35,152 nt of DNA from positions 1 to 35,152 of the forward strand of contig CAIJWE010000053.1 in assembly GCA_903824295.1 (NCBI GenBank). Reading direction: 5' to 3'. Shown piece after piece: positions 1 to 8,140 of the stretch (positions within the stretch are counted from its first letter, which is position 1; the number at the start of each line of letters is the position of its first letter). Origin of the DNA: an uncultured Chlorobiaceae bacterium (GTDB lineage: Bacteria > Bacteroidota > Chlorobiia > Chlorobiales > Chlorobiaceae). The notes beneath the pieces were generated by a model. The model searched no databases, was not told where the DNA came from, and saw only the letters and a list, made by a program, of their open reading frames with translations. The position numbers and the translations under genes are program-made.

Positions 1-1293
1 AATAACCTTTGCAACACTGTCTGTACCATATTTTTCAACCGTATATTCAAGCACCTTCTGCTTGCCGACGGGAGTAAAGTCAATATCAATATCCGGCATC
101 GATGAGCGCTCAGGATTCAGAAAGCGCTCAAAAAGCAGCTTGTATTTTAACGGGTCAATCCGGGTAATTCCTGTAAGATAAGCCACAATACTCCCAGCGG
201 CCGACCCCCTGCCCGGCCCAACAGAATAACCAAGCCGCCTCGAAGCTGCTATAAGATCACTGACAATGAGAAAATAGGAGCTGAACCCCATCTTTTCGAT
301 CACACCAAGCTCCAGTTCTATACGCGCACGCACATCCTCCGCAGTGATTCCATCAGCTTCCGAACCAGCATACTTCTCCTTCGCCCCCTCCCAGGTCAGG
401 TGGCGGAGGTAGGTAAATTCATTGTCAAAGCCGTCAGGAAGAGGAAAATGGGGTAGAATAGGCTCTTTGTTGCTGAAACTGTAGGAACATTTTTCGGCTA
501 TGAGCACCGTATTGCTCAACTCCTGATGTTCGTCACTGAAGAGAGCGCTCATCTCGGCAGAAGACTTCAGATAATGGTCGCTTCCTGCAAGTGCCAGCAA
601 ATTCTGGTTAGAGAGTTTCTCCTTGGTGCGATTGGCCACCATCGCCCTGTAGCAGTCGGCATCCTTTCTTTCAAGATAGTGGACATTGTTGGTGGCTACC
701 AGTTCAACCGAAAATTTTTTGGCCAGGGCAATGATCTCTTTGTTGAGCTTTTCATCAAAAGGGGTACCATGACGCTGCAGCTCGAGATAGAAGTTCTCCC
801 CGAAAATCTCCTGGTAATAGGCTGTAAAGGTTTCAGCCTCATCAAGGGCCCCGGCAAGAAGCGCCCGGCCTATTCTACCGGAAGAATAACCTGAAAGGCA
901 TATAAGCCCCTCATGGCAGCTTTCAAGCAGACGACTCTCAATATGCGGCATACCATTAACAAAGCCCTCCTTGGCCGCCCTTGAGAGTAGAATGCAGAGG
1001 TTCCGGTATCCGGCATCATTCTGGACAAGAAGCACCAGCGAAGAGGAGACCGGGATACGGCTGTGCTGATGTGCATCGGTTTCGAGCAGCAGCAACTCGC
1101 TGCCAATAATAAGCTTGACACCAGCATGTTTCGCCTCACTGAACAGCTCCGGCATATTGAACATTGCGCAATAATCGGTAACCGCAATGCTCTTCATGTT
1201 AAACTTTAGCGCAGCAGAAAATAACTCATCAGGAAAAATCGGACTGCTCTGCATTGAGTAATGCGTATGAGCATGAAGGTGAACAAATTGCAT
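1..1293 (-). CDS. dnaE: DNA polymerase III alpha subunit, N-terminal part (cut by window edge)
   Basis: This is the replicative DNA polymerase catalytic subunit. An open frame of 431 codons starts at an ATG at 1293 and runs off the left edge without a stop. The N-terminus begins MQFVHLHAHTHYS, the entry motif of the PHP domain. Near residues 330-345 it has GPGRGSAAGS, and near 399-406 MPDIDIDF, which carries two of the three catalytic aspartates of C-family polymerases. The third aspartate, the fingers, the beta-clamp-binding region and the OB fold lie outside the window. The PHP domain looks degenerate: the usual LLDG after the HxH motif is MQSS here, and TDHG reads TDYC, so a PHP exonuclease is unlikely. 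No convincing Shine-Dalgarno sequence precedes the ATG; the start follows family alignment. The family is certain. Whether this is the only dnaE in the genome cannot be told. Confidence 0.93.
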   Translation of the reverse strand, partial: MQFVHLHAHTHYSMQSSPIFPDELFSAALKFNMKSIAVTDYCAMFNMPELFSEAKHAGVKLIIGSELLLLETDAHQHSRIPVSSSLVLLVQNDAGYRNLCILLSRAAKEGFVNGMPHIESRLLESCHEGLICLSGYSSGRIGRALLAGALDEAETFTAYYQEIFGENFYLELQRHGTPFDEKLNKEIIALAKKFSVELVATNNVHYLERKDADCYRAMVANRTKEKLSNQNLLALAGSDHYLKSSAEMSALFSDEHQELSNTVLIAEKCSYSFSNKEPILPHFPLPDGFDNEFTYLRHLTWEGAKEKYAGSEADGITAEDVRARIELELGVIEKMGFSSYFLIVSDLIAASRRLGYSVGPGRGSAAGSIVAYLTGITRIDPLKYKLLFERFLNPERSSMPDIDIDFTPVGKQKVLEYTVEKYGTDSVAKVI

Positions 1294-1517
1294 AACCGTA
1301 ATTCTTTTGACATAAATCTATTCATGAAAAACACACTACCGGGCATGGACATTATCATAATTTATTCCATAGACGAGCGTATAACTATTTCTCCTGTATA
1401 ACCGAAAATTAAGACATATTTTTTAAACGAAGCCAAAAATAAATTAATGCGACCAACAGGATTGCGGCCAAGCTGACAAAACAATACTCTATCACTATCG
1501 GCAAATTTGTTACGCCC

Positions 1518-1925
1518 TCAAAACGAAGAAAACAATAACCAACAAAAGAAATAACAGAAGGAAGAAAATAATATATTATCAGCAAAAGGGGGGGGTATTA
1601 ACCTTGGGATTTTCTTCTGCTCAATTTCTTCTCTGATATATTTTGCTATCAAATGCAACCCATGCGCATGATCACACCATATTATACCAAAAATACAAAG
1701 TATCCAGGGAATTACAATGAGTAATCCTAAATACTTGCCAGGGCTCGCAGCAATTACAACAAGCAATAGACTTACAGCCGTAACCGAACCTGTCACACAA
1801 ACCAGTTGATCTTTCGACCTGTTGCTGATTTCTTCCCTTAATAAAGAATACTCTGCAAGAATAGCAGCCATCTTGATATCAAGATATTTTTGTTCACTAT
1901 CTCTTATGAAATCATTCGGGCACAT
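1518..1925 (-). CDS. Small membrane protein, apparently frameshifted in a poly-G tract
   Basis: The open frame encodes 135 aa. The start is supported by AGGTGA just upstream of the ATG. Residues 1-40 are soluble (EQKYLDIKMA region), followed by two hydrophobic helices at about 42-60 and 65-83, then a conserved-looking DHAHG and an amphipathic stretch. At residues 111-113 the frame crosses eight Gs (1588-1595, Cs in the coding strand) and then ends in a low-complexity F/S/C tail. Removing one base from that run gives a different ending of 61 residues, with two more transmembrane helices (about LLLIIYYFLPSVISFVG and IVIEYCFVSLAAILLVALI) and a TAA at 1409-1411, for 171 aa in total. The four-helix form is probably the ancestral protein. 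Function is unknown. The alternatives are true phase variation, a decayed gene or a homopolymer sequencing error. Confidence 0.7.
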   Translation of the reverse strand: MCPNDFIRDSEQKYLDIKMAAILAEYSLLREEISNRSKDQLVCVTGSVTAVSLLLVVIAASPGKYLGLLIVIPWILCIFGIIWCDHAHGLHLIAKYIREEIEQKKIPRLIPPPFADNILFSSFCYFFCWLLFSSF

Positions 1926-2597
1926 ATCACCTGAAATTGTAATTTTCAGATAAATCTGAAAATTAAAGCCACATCCAGTCTAATTATCAATTTTAGCAGG
2001 GCATAAATATATATAATATTTTACCCGGCATTAACATTTTATTTATCAGATTTTTCTGTTTTTTTTCGATTGCACCGAGGAACAAACAAAGACTCTGTCT
2101 TGCCATCAGAGAGAGTTACCCTGAATCAGGAAAGTAATCTTTTTAACCATAAAATAAGAGGGAAAAGAGGAGCGAAGACCGATCTTGCGTATTGACTCTT
2201 ATTAATATCGAGGATCTCCCCTAAAACACGACCCTTGATTAGAATCACTTGAGAAAGGGAACAATTGAACGTTCAAATTTCAGACGTTACTCACCGTCAA
2301 ACCGACTCAACGCATTGTATAATAGCCTCTTATTCAAAATATGACCCATATCAGAAAAACGCAAACCCTCTTACCAGAACCCGTTGGTACTGCTAAGCCT
2401 AAAGGCATTTTTCATAGATCACATGGAATGACGAAAGCTTGAACGTTTACCCGGGACTCCCCTGTTCAGCCACAAGCCAAAACACCCCTGCTTTATCAGA
2501 ATTTTCAAGCTCCCTTTTATGGGGATAACGCTTTTTTTCTTATAATAATGAAAAGCATTCTGTTTTCTTCTTCCATGAAGTAATTACTGTTGTAGTT
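1926..2597. other. Gene-free stretch of about 670 bp
   Basis: No open frame here has a credible start, ribosome site or recognisable product. Besides the inverted repeat at 1940-1965 it holds a perfect 12-bp palindrome TTGAACGTTCAA at 2265-2276 and a perfect TATAAT at 2318-2323 with no good -35 partner. These may belong to the promoter of the leucine-rich-repeat gene at 2598, but that would imply a leader of about 270 nt. Confidence 0.4.
1940..1965. promoter_or_regulatory. Perfect 11-bp inverted repeat upstream of the small membrane protein
   Basis: TAATTTTCAGA and its exact reverse complement are separated by TAAA. A third, imperfect copy of the half-site (CTGAAATT) adjoins it at 1931-1938. 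The repeat lies 15 bp upstream of the ATG at 1925. It could be an operator or an mRNA leader hairpin; there is no U-tract, so a terminator is less likely. Regulatory function is inferred from position only. Confidence 0.4.
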
Positions 2598-3800
2598 TTG
2601 GAGCAAAATACCTATAACCAATGCCCGGTCTGCGGCTATCCCCTCACTATAGAAAGCGCGGTGTGTCCCCGGTGCGGAAACGATATTCTTGAAGATATAT
2701 CCTCACTTGACCAGCAATCCCAGGAGCTTCACCATTGCAACGTTGATGCAAAAAAGGCCGATTGGTATACGCGATGCCTTACTGAAAAACTCAATGTCAG
2801 CACCGACGATGCTGCGACTTCTGCCCCGAAAAGCACGCACAAGGAAGCTCCAAAAGAGAGTGCCGAATGCTCCGATAAAGTCGACTACCTTAGCCGCATC
2901 TCCAGAGAAGAACTTCTCCAGGAGTCTACCGTCCGAAAAAAATGGTGGATGGCCCTCTCCACGGACTGGAAAGAGATCGTCAAAACAACTCTGACAATTG
3001 TCCGGGAACCCTCCGATCTCGAAATGCTTGACTTCCTCGAAACCACACACCTGCGTTGCGACAATCGCAGAATTCATAACCTTCTGCCCGTCCGGGTGCT
3101 CGAAAACCTGCAGCAACTCCGTTGCGATGAATCGCCTGTCGAAAACCTCGACCCGCTCCGGAACCTTCAGCATCTGCGCCGCCTCTACGCTTTCGACTGC
3201 GATTTTTCAACACTTGAACCACTTCGCAACCTGAAAAAACTGAAACTACTCTGGATTTCAAGCACCAAAGTCACTTCACTTGAACCCATCAGCAACCTGC
3301 TTGCCCTTGAAGAGCTCTATTGTTCCGAAACCGTCATCAACGACCTCTCGCCACTCAAAGCGCTCATCAACCTCGAAAAGCTCAGTTGCTACAAAACCGC
3401 TATCACCTCCCTTAAACCGCTCTCGCATCTCGAAAATCTTATTGAGCTTGGCATAGACCATTCAAATATTAGCGACATCACGCCACTCGCAGAGCTTAAT
3501 AACCTCGAATATCTCCGCTGCAACAAAACCGGCATCACAAGCGTCGAAGCGCTGAGAAATCTTTTTGAACTTCGGGAACTGAGCCTTGCAAACACGCCGC
3601 TTGTCGATATTGAGCCACTCGAAGAACTTGCCAACCTCGAAGAACTCGATTTATCGAACACCTCGATCACCTCAATCGACCCTATCATGCAGTTGCAGAA
3701 TCTTGAAAAAATAGAACTTTCGGCAGGCAGGATTCCGCACACAGAGCTCGAACGCTTTATTGAACTCCACCCGAATTGCGAAGTACTGCTTAAACCCTGA
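2598..3800 (+). CDS. Zinc-ribbon and leucine-rich-repeat protein
   Basis: A protein of 400 aa with no signal peptide, so probably cytoplasmic. Residues 9-26 form a zinc ribbon of the form CxxC-x10-CxxC. Residues 27-135 are a polar linker. From about 150 to 390 there are roughly ten 22-residue leucine-rich repeats of the SDS22/internalin type, with a recurring core like LEELYCSETVINDLSPL. Such solenoids bind proteins; the ligand cannot be inferred. The start is TTG: the frame is closed by TAA at 2526-2528 and has no ATG, GTG or TTG between there and 2598, and starting here keeps the zinc ribbon at the very N-terminus. No clear Shine-Dalgarno sequence is present. The gene stands alone between two non-coding stretches. 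Confidence 0.85.
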   Translation: MEQNTYNQCPVCGYPLTIESAVCPRCGNDILEDISSLDQQSQELHHCNVDAKKADWYTRCLTEKLNVSTDDAATSAPKSTHKEAPKESAECSDKVDYLSRISREELLQESTVRKKWWMALSTDWKEIVKTTLTIVREPSDLEMLDFLETTHLRCDNRRIHNLLPVRVLENLQQLRCDESPVENLDPLRNLQHLRRLYAFDCDFSTLEPLRNLKKLKLLWISSTKVTSLEPISNLLALEELYCSETVINDLSPLKALINLEKLSCYKTAITSLKPLSHLENLIELGIDHSNISDITPLAELNNLEYLRCNKTGITSVEALRNLFELRELSLANTPLVDIEPLEELANLEELDLSNTSITSIDPIMQLQNLEKIELSAGRIPHTELERFIELHPNCEVLLKP

Positions 3801-3818
3801 GCAAGCTGTCCCTCATTT

Positions 3819-3840
3819 GCAGCCATGGTGCCATGGCTGT
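3819..3840 (+). terminator. Hairpin after the LRR gene, possible terminator
   Basis: CAGCCATGG-TG-CCATGGCTG is a perfect inverted repeat (9-bp arms, 2-nt spacer) 20 bp after the stop codon. It is followed by a T-rich but interrupted stretch and no clean U-tract, so termination is plausible, not certain. Confidence 0.4.
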
Positions 3841-4079
3841 ATTGGCAGATTTTCTTGCGCAAAGATGTGGATTACAAGGCAAAAAGATGCGTAAGTGAAT
3901 ATAGTATAATCGATCAGGAAGAGTAACTGTAGAGAGGGAGCTGAGCAATAACGAATCTCTTCCGGGCGCTGATCCGCTGATGATCGTTATAAGGGCACTC
4001 CTGCTGGCAGGCCCGGTTCAAATACGAAAGAGATTATCCATGTATAACTTTATTCAAAAAAACGGAAGGAGAAACAATA

Positions 4080-4289
4080 TCAATCCGCCGGAATGGATTC
4101 AGAACAAACATATTTTCTAAACTTTGGGCGAGCAAGCACCTCGTTTAATTCTGCAAGTATCTCTTCGGAAACGAGCAACTCTCCATGCAAGACAACAAAA
4201 TCAAAAACCTGGCGAGATACCGTATGGAGAAGTAAAACCGCACTGATAGCAACATTTGTATCAATAACAGCAGAAATTTTATTTTTCAT
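4080..4289 (-). CDS. PIN-domain toxin, truncated to its N-terminal half
   Basis: 69 aa resembling the start of the COG1569-type PIN toxins, which are ribonucleases of type II toxin-antitoxin modules. The N-terminal AVIDTNVAISAVL contains the first acidic active-site residue, and LLVSEEILAELNEVLARPKF is the typical second block. Family members are usually about 140 aa, with further acidic residues in the C-terminal half. Here a stop follows at 4080, right after RKYV and a few residues that do not match. None of the three minus-strand frames below the stop restores the missing half. The start overlaps the antitoxin gene by 11 bp, a normal arrangement for a coupled TA pair. It is probably an inactive remnant. 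Confidence 0.7.
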   Translation of the reverse strand: MKNKISAVIDTNVAISAVLLLHTVSRQVFDFVVLHGELLVSEEILAELNEVLARPKFRKYVCSESIPAD

Positions 4290-4503
4290 TGAGTAATGAT
4301 GCCAAAAGTTCCGGTGTCATACCCTGTACCTCAGCATAATGGCCAATCGCATCCATAATGTCAGTGAGAGAGCGTTCATGAGCCGACATTAATTCCTGTA
4401 AACGCAACTTCAATAACAGTTTAAGCTTGTACTTTTTATCAGCAGACACCTTAGAAAACGTCTGGGCGACATTTTCATCTACCTCAATAACAATCGCTGT
4501 CAT
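4279..4503 (-). CDS. Antitoxin-like protein paired with the PIN toxin
   Basis: 74 aa, upstream of and overlapping the PIN gene by 11 bp, as expected for the antitoxin of a type II module. It has an N-terminal beta-strand (MTAIVIEVDENVAQ), a basic/leucine-rich helix (KYKLKLLLKLRLQEL) and a C-terminal helix ending LLASLLNEK. No named DNA-binding fold can be assigned with certainty; the identification rests on size, overlap and position. The gene seems intact while its toxin does not, which fits decay of the module with the antitoxin kept. It is divergent from the AAA gene, with only 43 bp between the two starts, so the two promoters must share or overlap. Confidence 0.65.
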   Translation of the reverse strand: MTAIVIEVDENVAQTFSKVSADKKYKLKLLLKLRLQELMSAHERSLTDIMDAIGHYAEVQGMTPELLASLLNEK

Positions 4504-4546
4504 GGTCTATAACTTTTCGCACATCGTTCCTTATACTTTTTAAGCC

Positions 4547-6067
4547 ATGCAAAAGCTGCCAGTAGGAATACAGACCTTCCGCACAATCATTGAGGATGAT
4601 TATCTCTACATCGACAAAACAGAGATTGCCCGTAGCCTGATTGACAATTATCGCTATGTCTTTCTTGCACGTCCACGACGTTTCGGCAAAAGCCTCTTTC
4701 TCGATACGCTGAAAAATATTTTTGAGGGCAAACGGGAGCTTTTCAAGGGGTTGCTCATTGAAGAGCACTGGAACTGGGAGGTACAGTATCCCGTCATCAA
4801 AATAAGTTTCAGTGGCGGGGTTCACTGCCGGGAGAGCCTTCGCAAGAACCTTTTCTATATCCTGAAGGACAATCAGGAACGACTTGATATTCTCTGCGAG
4901 GAACAAGAGGATCCGAACCAATGTTTTGCAGAATTAATCCAAAAAGCGTTCAAAAAATATCAGCAGAAGGTTGTCATTCTCGTTGACGAGTACGATAAGC
5001 CCATTTTGGACAATATTGAGCATATCCCTCAGGCACTTGCCATCCGCGACGGAATGCGCGACTTTTATACCAAAATCAAGGAGAATGACGAGTATCTGCG
5101 CTTCGCCTTTCTCACCGGAGTAAGCAAATTCTCCAAGGTATCGCTCTTCAGCGGTCTGAACAATCTGGAAGATATCAGCCTCAATGCAGACTATGGCGCA
5201 GTCTGCGGCTACACCCAGCGAGATGTTGACACCGCTTTTGCTCCCTATCTCGAAGGAGTTGACATGGAGCAGGTCAAAAGGTGGTACAATGGGTATAACT
5301 TTTTGGGTGAGAATGTCTATAATCCCTACGATATCCTGCTCTTTATCAGGAACCATAAGATGTTCAAAAGCTATTGGTTCGAGACTGGAACACCCCGGTT
5401 TCTGATTGAGCTTATCAAAAAGAACAACTATTTTATCCCCAAGCTCAACAGGCTGCGAGTTAATGAGTCTCTGGCCAACAGCTTTAATATTGAGTCGCTC
5501 AATCTTGAAACAATTATGTTTCAGACGGGCTATCTAACCATCACGCGCCTGATCGAGTCGGACATGGGAGTTGGCTACGAGCTGGGCTTTCCCAACAAAG
5601 AGGTGCAGATCAGTTTCAATAACTACATTTTGCAGTCCATGATGGCCAGCGGTTCACAAAAAGAGCCGATCCGCCATGAGTTGTTTGATATCATCAACAC
5701 CGGGGATGTTGAGCGCCTGGAACCCGTTATCCATCGCCTTTTTGCAAGCATCGCCTACAACAACTTCACCAACAACGCCATCGAGAGTTATGAAGGCTTT
5801 TACGCCAGCGTGCTCTATGCCTATTTTGCCAGTCTCGGCCTCGACATCATTGCCGAAGATGTGAGCAACAAGGGGCGCATTGACCTGACGCTGAAGGCCG
5901 AAGGAAGAACCTTCCTGTTTGAGTTCAAGGTGACCGACAAGGAGCCCCTTGAGCAGATCAAAAAAATGAAATATTACGAGAAATACGGAGGCGAACGCTA
6001 CCTGATCGGCATCGTCTTTGACCCCAGGGCAAGAAACGTCAGCAAGTTTGAGTGGGAGAAGATGTGA
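4547..6067 (+). CDS. AAA-ATPase-like protein with C-terminal PD-(D/E)XK nuclease-like domain
   Basis: 506 aa, a member of the AAA-ATPase_like/DUF1703 family that is often present in many copies in Bacteroidetes and Chlorobi. Residues 5-30 hold the family signature (GIQTFRTIIEDD, YIDKT). The P-loop is RPRRFGKS at 42-49 and Walker B is VILVDEYD at 143-150. The C-terminal 80 residues carry a PD-(D/E)XK core: GRIDLTL, then FLFEFKV with the E-x-K pair. Length and both domains are complete. Biological role is unknown; a link to mobile or defence functions has been suggested for relatives but nothing here proves it. The ATG at 4547 is preceded by TATACT ten bases upstream, so a very short leader is possible. 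Confidence 0.85.
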   Translation: MQKLPVGIQTFRTIIEDDYLYIDKTEIARSLIDNYRYVFLARPRRFGKSLFLDTLKNIFEGKRELFKGLLIEEHWNWEVQYPVIKISFSGGVHCRESLRKNLFYILKDNQERLDILCEEQEDPNQCFAELIQKAFKKYQQKVVILVDEYDKPILDNIEHIPQALAIRDGMRDFYTKIKENDEYLRFAFLTGVSKFSKVSLFSGLNNLEDISLNADYGAVCGYTQRDVDTAFAPYLEGVDMEQVKRWYNGYNFLGENVYNPYDILLFIRNHKMFKSYWFETGTPRFLIELIKKNNYFIPKLNRLRVNESLANSFNIESLNLETIMFQTGYLTITRLIESDMGVGYELGFPNKEVQISFNNYILQSMMASGSQKEPIRHELFDIINTGDVERLEPVIHRLFASIAYNNFTNNAIESYEGFYASVLYAYFASLGLDIIAEDVSNKGRIDLTLKAEGRTFLFEFKVTDKEPLEQIKKMKYYEKYGGERYLIGIVFDPRARNVSKFEWEKM

Positions 6068-6103
6068 TCACAGCAACATAACCACCAGCCTGCCCCGCTC
6101 CCC

Positions 6104-6122
6104 CCGGGAATCAACATCCCGG
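6104..6122. terminator. Weak hairpin between convergent genes
   Basis: CCGGGA and TCCCGG are separated by 7 nt, lying between the 3' ends of the AAA gene and the carboxyltransferase gene. The stem is GC-rich but short and there is no U-tract, so a bidirectional terminator role is only suggested by position. Confidence 0.3.
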
Positions 6123-6144
6123 AGGTACGCAGACGGAAAGACTG

Positions 6145-8088
6145 TTATCCGATAGTCATCATGGTCTCGCCCATCCCGACGGTGTCGCCTTTGGCTACCG
6201 TGATGGCGAGAATTTTTCCGGCACAAGGGGCTTTGATGGGGTATTCCATCTTCATGGCCTCAAGAACAGCGACCTCTTCTCCCTCCTTGACCTCATCACC
6301 AACCTTGACAGCAATTGAGGAGACATTGCCTGGCATGGCTGCGGGTACTGGTGTGCCAGCGTGTGACTGGGGAGCCGCAAGAGCCTCGGCTACTGGGGCT
6401 GTTGCAACAGTAGTCGTCTGGGGGTTGATGGCCGATCCTTCGGCAAACGAGACGGTAAAGGGCGCTCCATCAACAAAAACGGTGAAGTTCCCGGCCATCG
6501 AAATGACTTTTGATGCAGAGGCCGATCCGGAAGAAGTTGGAACTGGTGCAGTAGATGGAAGCTTGGAAAAGAGCTCTTCGAGCCGATGATTCACCTCTTC
6601 CTGGTGGATATCGTGTTTGTGAGCCTCGTGATAGGCTGCAACCACCTCAGCTCTTGGTGTTGCCTTGATTTCAACCGCGATATCAGCCTTGTAGCGGATA
6701 CCGGTTGTACAATCTCCCTGAAGAAAGGCAATCCCTTTGGCGCCACAGGTTGCCGCGATAAAGATATTTTCGTCGGTCTGCGGAATATTGGCTTTCTGGA
6801 GCAGCGACCTGTTGTAGGCTACGCCAAGTTCCGGGTTGCGGTCGTTGATATCGTGCACATCTTCAACGGTTGGAGCAAGACCAAGCTGCTCGGAGGCAAG
6901 ACGCACAACCTCATCGTCAGGACGGGCCGGGGTCTTGCCGAAGTAACCGAGCACCATTTTCCCATAACCGTCGGTGATTTTTTTCCAGTGACCCTGAATG
7001 GTGTTGGCAAAGGCCTGCTGGAAATAGAATTGTGAAACGGGAGTGACCGATGCGCCGAAACCGCCTTTGACCACCACTTCTCGCATATTGTTGATCACGG
7101 CGGGAAAGAGGTGAAGCGTGTTGTTGTCGCGCATCATCTGTGTGTTAGCCGTAAGGGCTCCGCCGGGCATGGGAGAAAAGGAGATGACCGGATTGACCGC
7201 CGTCGCCTCGGGGGGCATGTAGTATTTGTACATCTGGTCAATAAAGAGCGCCTCTACCTCAAGATATTTTTCCTGATCAATGTCGAGGGTGTACTCGGTG
7301 CCCCTGAGTCGCTGCCACATGGTGAGGATATCCACTTCTGCGGTTCCGCCACTGACCGGAGCCATGGAGAGATCGATAATGTCGGCACCGCCCGTGATGG
7401 CGGCATAGTTGCAGGCTACGCCCATTCCGGCCGTGTCGTGGGTATGAAACTGGATTTCAGTCCCTTCAGGCAGCATCTTCCGGGCCCCCTTGATGGTCTC
7501 ATGGACGACTGCCGGAGTTGTTGTGCCCGAGGCATCCTTGAAGGCGACGCTGTCGAACGGAATTTCAGCATCAAGAATTTCACGGAGTTTGTCGAGATAG
7601 AACTGCGGGGTGTGGCAATAGCTCTCTTGCAGACCTGGAGCAAGGCCCATCATGGCAACAACCACCTGATGTTTCAATCCGGCATTATGGATGCACTGGC
7701 CAGAAAAGGAGAGGTTGCGGATATCCATCAAGGCGTCGAAGTTCCTGATAGTGGTGATGCCGTGCTTTTTGAAAAGACGGGCATGCAGATCAATAATATC
7801 GCGTGACTGAGAGACAAGCCCGACAACGTTGGCGCCTCTCGAAAGGGTTTGCAGGTTGATATCGGTGCCTACAACCTTGCGGGCGGCATCCATCATGGCA
7901 AAAGCATCCTCTTCGCAGTAGAAGTAGAGGCTCTGGAAGCGGGCACCGCCGCCTATTTCAAAGTTGTCGGTTCCGGCATGAACGGCGGCCTCAAGTGCAG
8001 GCAAAAAGTCCTCAGTCTTGACCCTCGCACCAAAACATGACTGAAATCCGTCCCGAAATGAGACGTCCATAAATCTAATTTTTTTCAT
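6145..8088 (-). CDS. pycB: Pyruvate carboxylase subunit B / oxaloacetate decarboxylase alpha-type carboxyltransferase with biotin carrier domain
   Basis: 647 aa. The N-terminal HMGL-like TIM barrel transfers carboxyl between biotin and pyruvate/oxaloacetate. Visible motifs are SFRDGFQS near residue 10, the FKDASG lysine region and FHTHDTAG with metal-ligand histidines. A conserved carboxylase domain follows (to about 465), then a low-complexity linker, and the C-terminal biotinyl domain with EAMKMEYP, biotin lysine K613. No biotin carboxylase subunit and no beta/gamma membrane subunits of a sodium pump lie in the window. In an autotroph with the reverse TCA cycle the likely role is anaplerotic pyruvate to oxaloacetate, with the biotin carboxylase encoded elsewhere. 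It is 52 bp downstream of fumarase on the same strand, with GAGGA as ribosome site. The symbol is by analogy; oadA would be the alternative. Confidence 0.88.
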   Translation of the reverse strand: MKKIRFMDVSFRDGFQSCFGARVKTEDFLPALEAAVHAGTDNFEIGGGARFQSLYFYCEEDAFAMMDAARKVVGTDINLQTLSRGANVVGLVSQSRDIIDLHARLFKKHGITTIRNFDALMDIRNLSFSGQCIHNAGLKHQVVVAMMGLAPGLQESYCHTPQFYLDKLREILDAEIPFDSVAFKDASGTTTPAVVHETIKGARKMLPEGTEIQFHTHDTAGMGVACNYAAITGGADIIDLSMAPVSGGTAEVDILTMWQRLRGTEYTLDIDQEKYLEVEALFIDQMYKYYMPPEATAVNPVISFSPMPGGALTANTQMMRDNNTLHLFPAVINNMREVVVKGGFGASVTPVSQFYFQQAFANTIQGHWKKITDGYGKMVLGYFGKTPARPDDEVVRLASEQLGLAPTVEDVHDINDRNPELGVAYNRSLLQKANIPQTDENIFIAATCGAKGIAFLQGDCTTGIRYKADIAVEIKATPRAEVVAAYHEAHKHDIHQEEVNHRLEELFSKLPSTAPVPTSSGSASASKVISMAGNFTVFVDGAPFTVSFAEGSAINPQTTTVATAPVAEALAAPQSHAGTPVPAAMPGNVSSIAVKVGDEVKEGEEVAVLEAMKMEYPIKAPCAGKILAITVAKGDTVGMGETMMTIG

Positions 8089-8140
8089 CAGCGTCCTCTT
8101 TTTCAGTTAAATGAGATTGGCAAGCAGGGCCCTTTCAGGA

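Noticed and set aside
2341-2442. 33-codon frame starting ATGACCCATATC
   Set aside because: No ribosome site and no recognisable product; expected by chance in 670 bp.
3905-3910. TATAAT as a promoter for a gene near 4000
   Set aside because: No -35 partner at the right distance and no credible plus-strand gene downstream before 4547.
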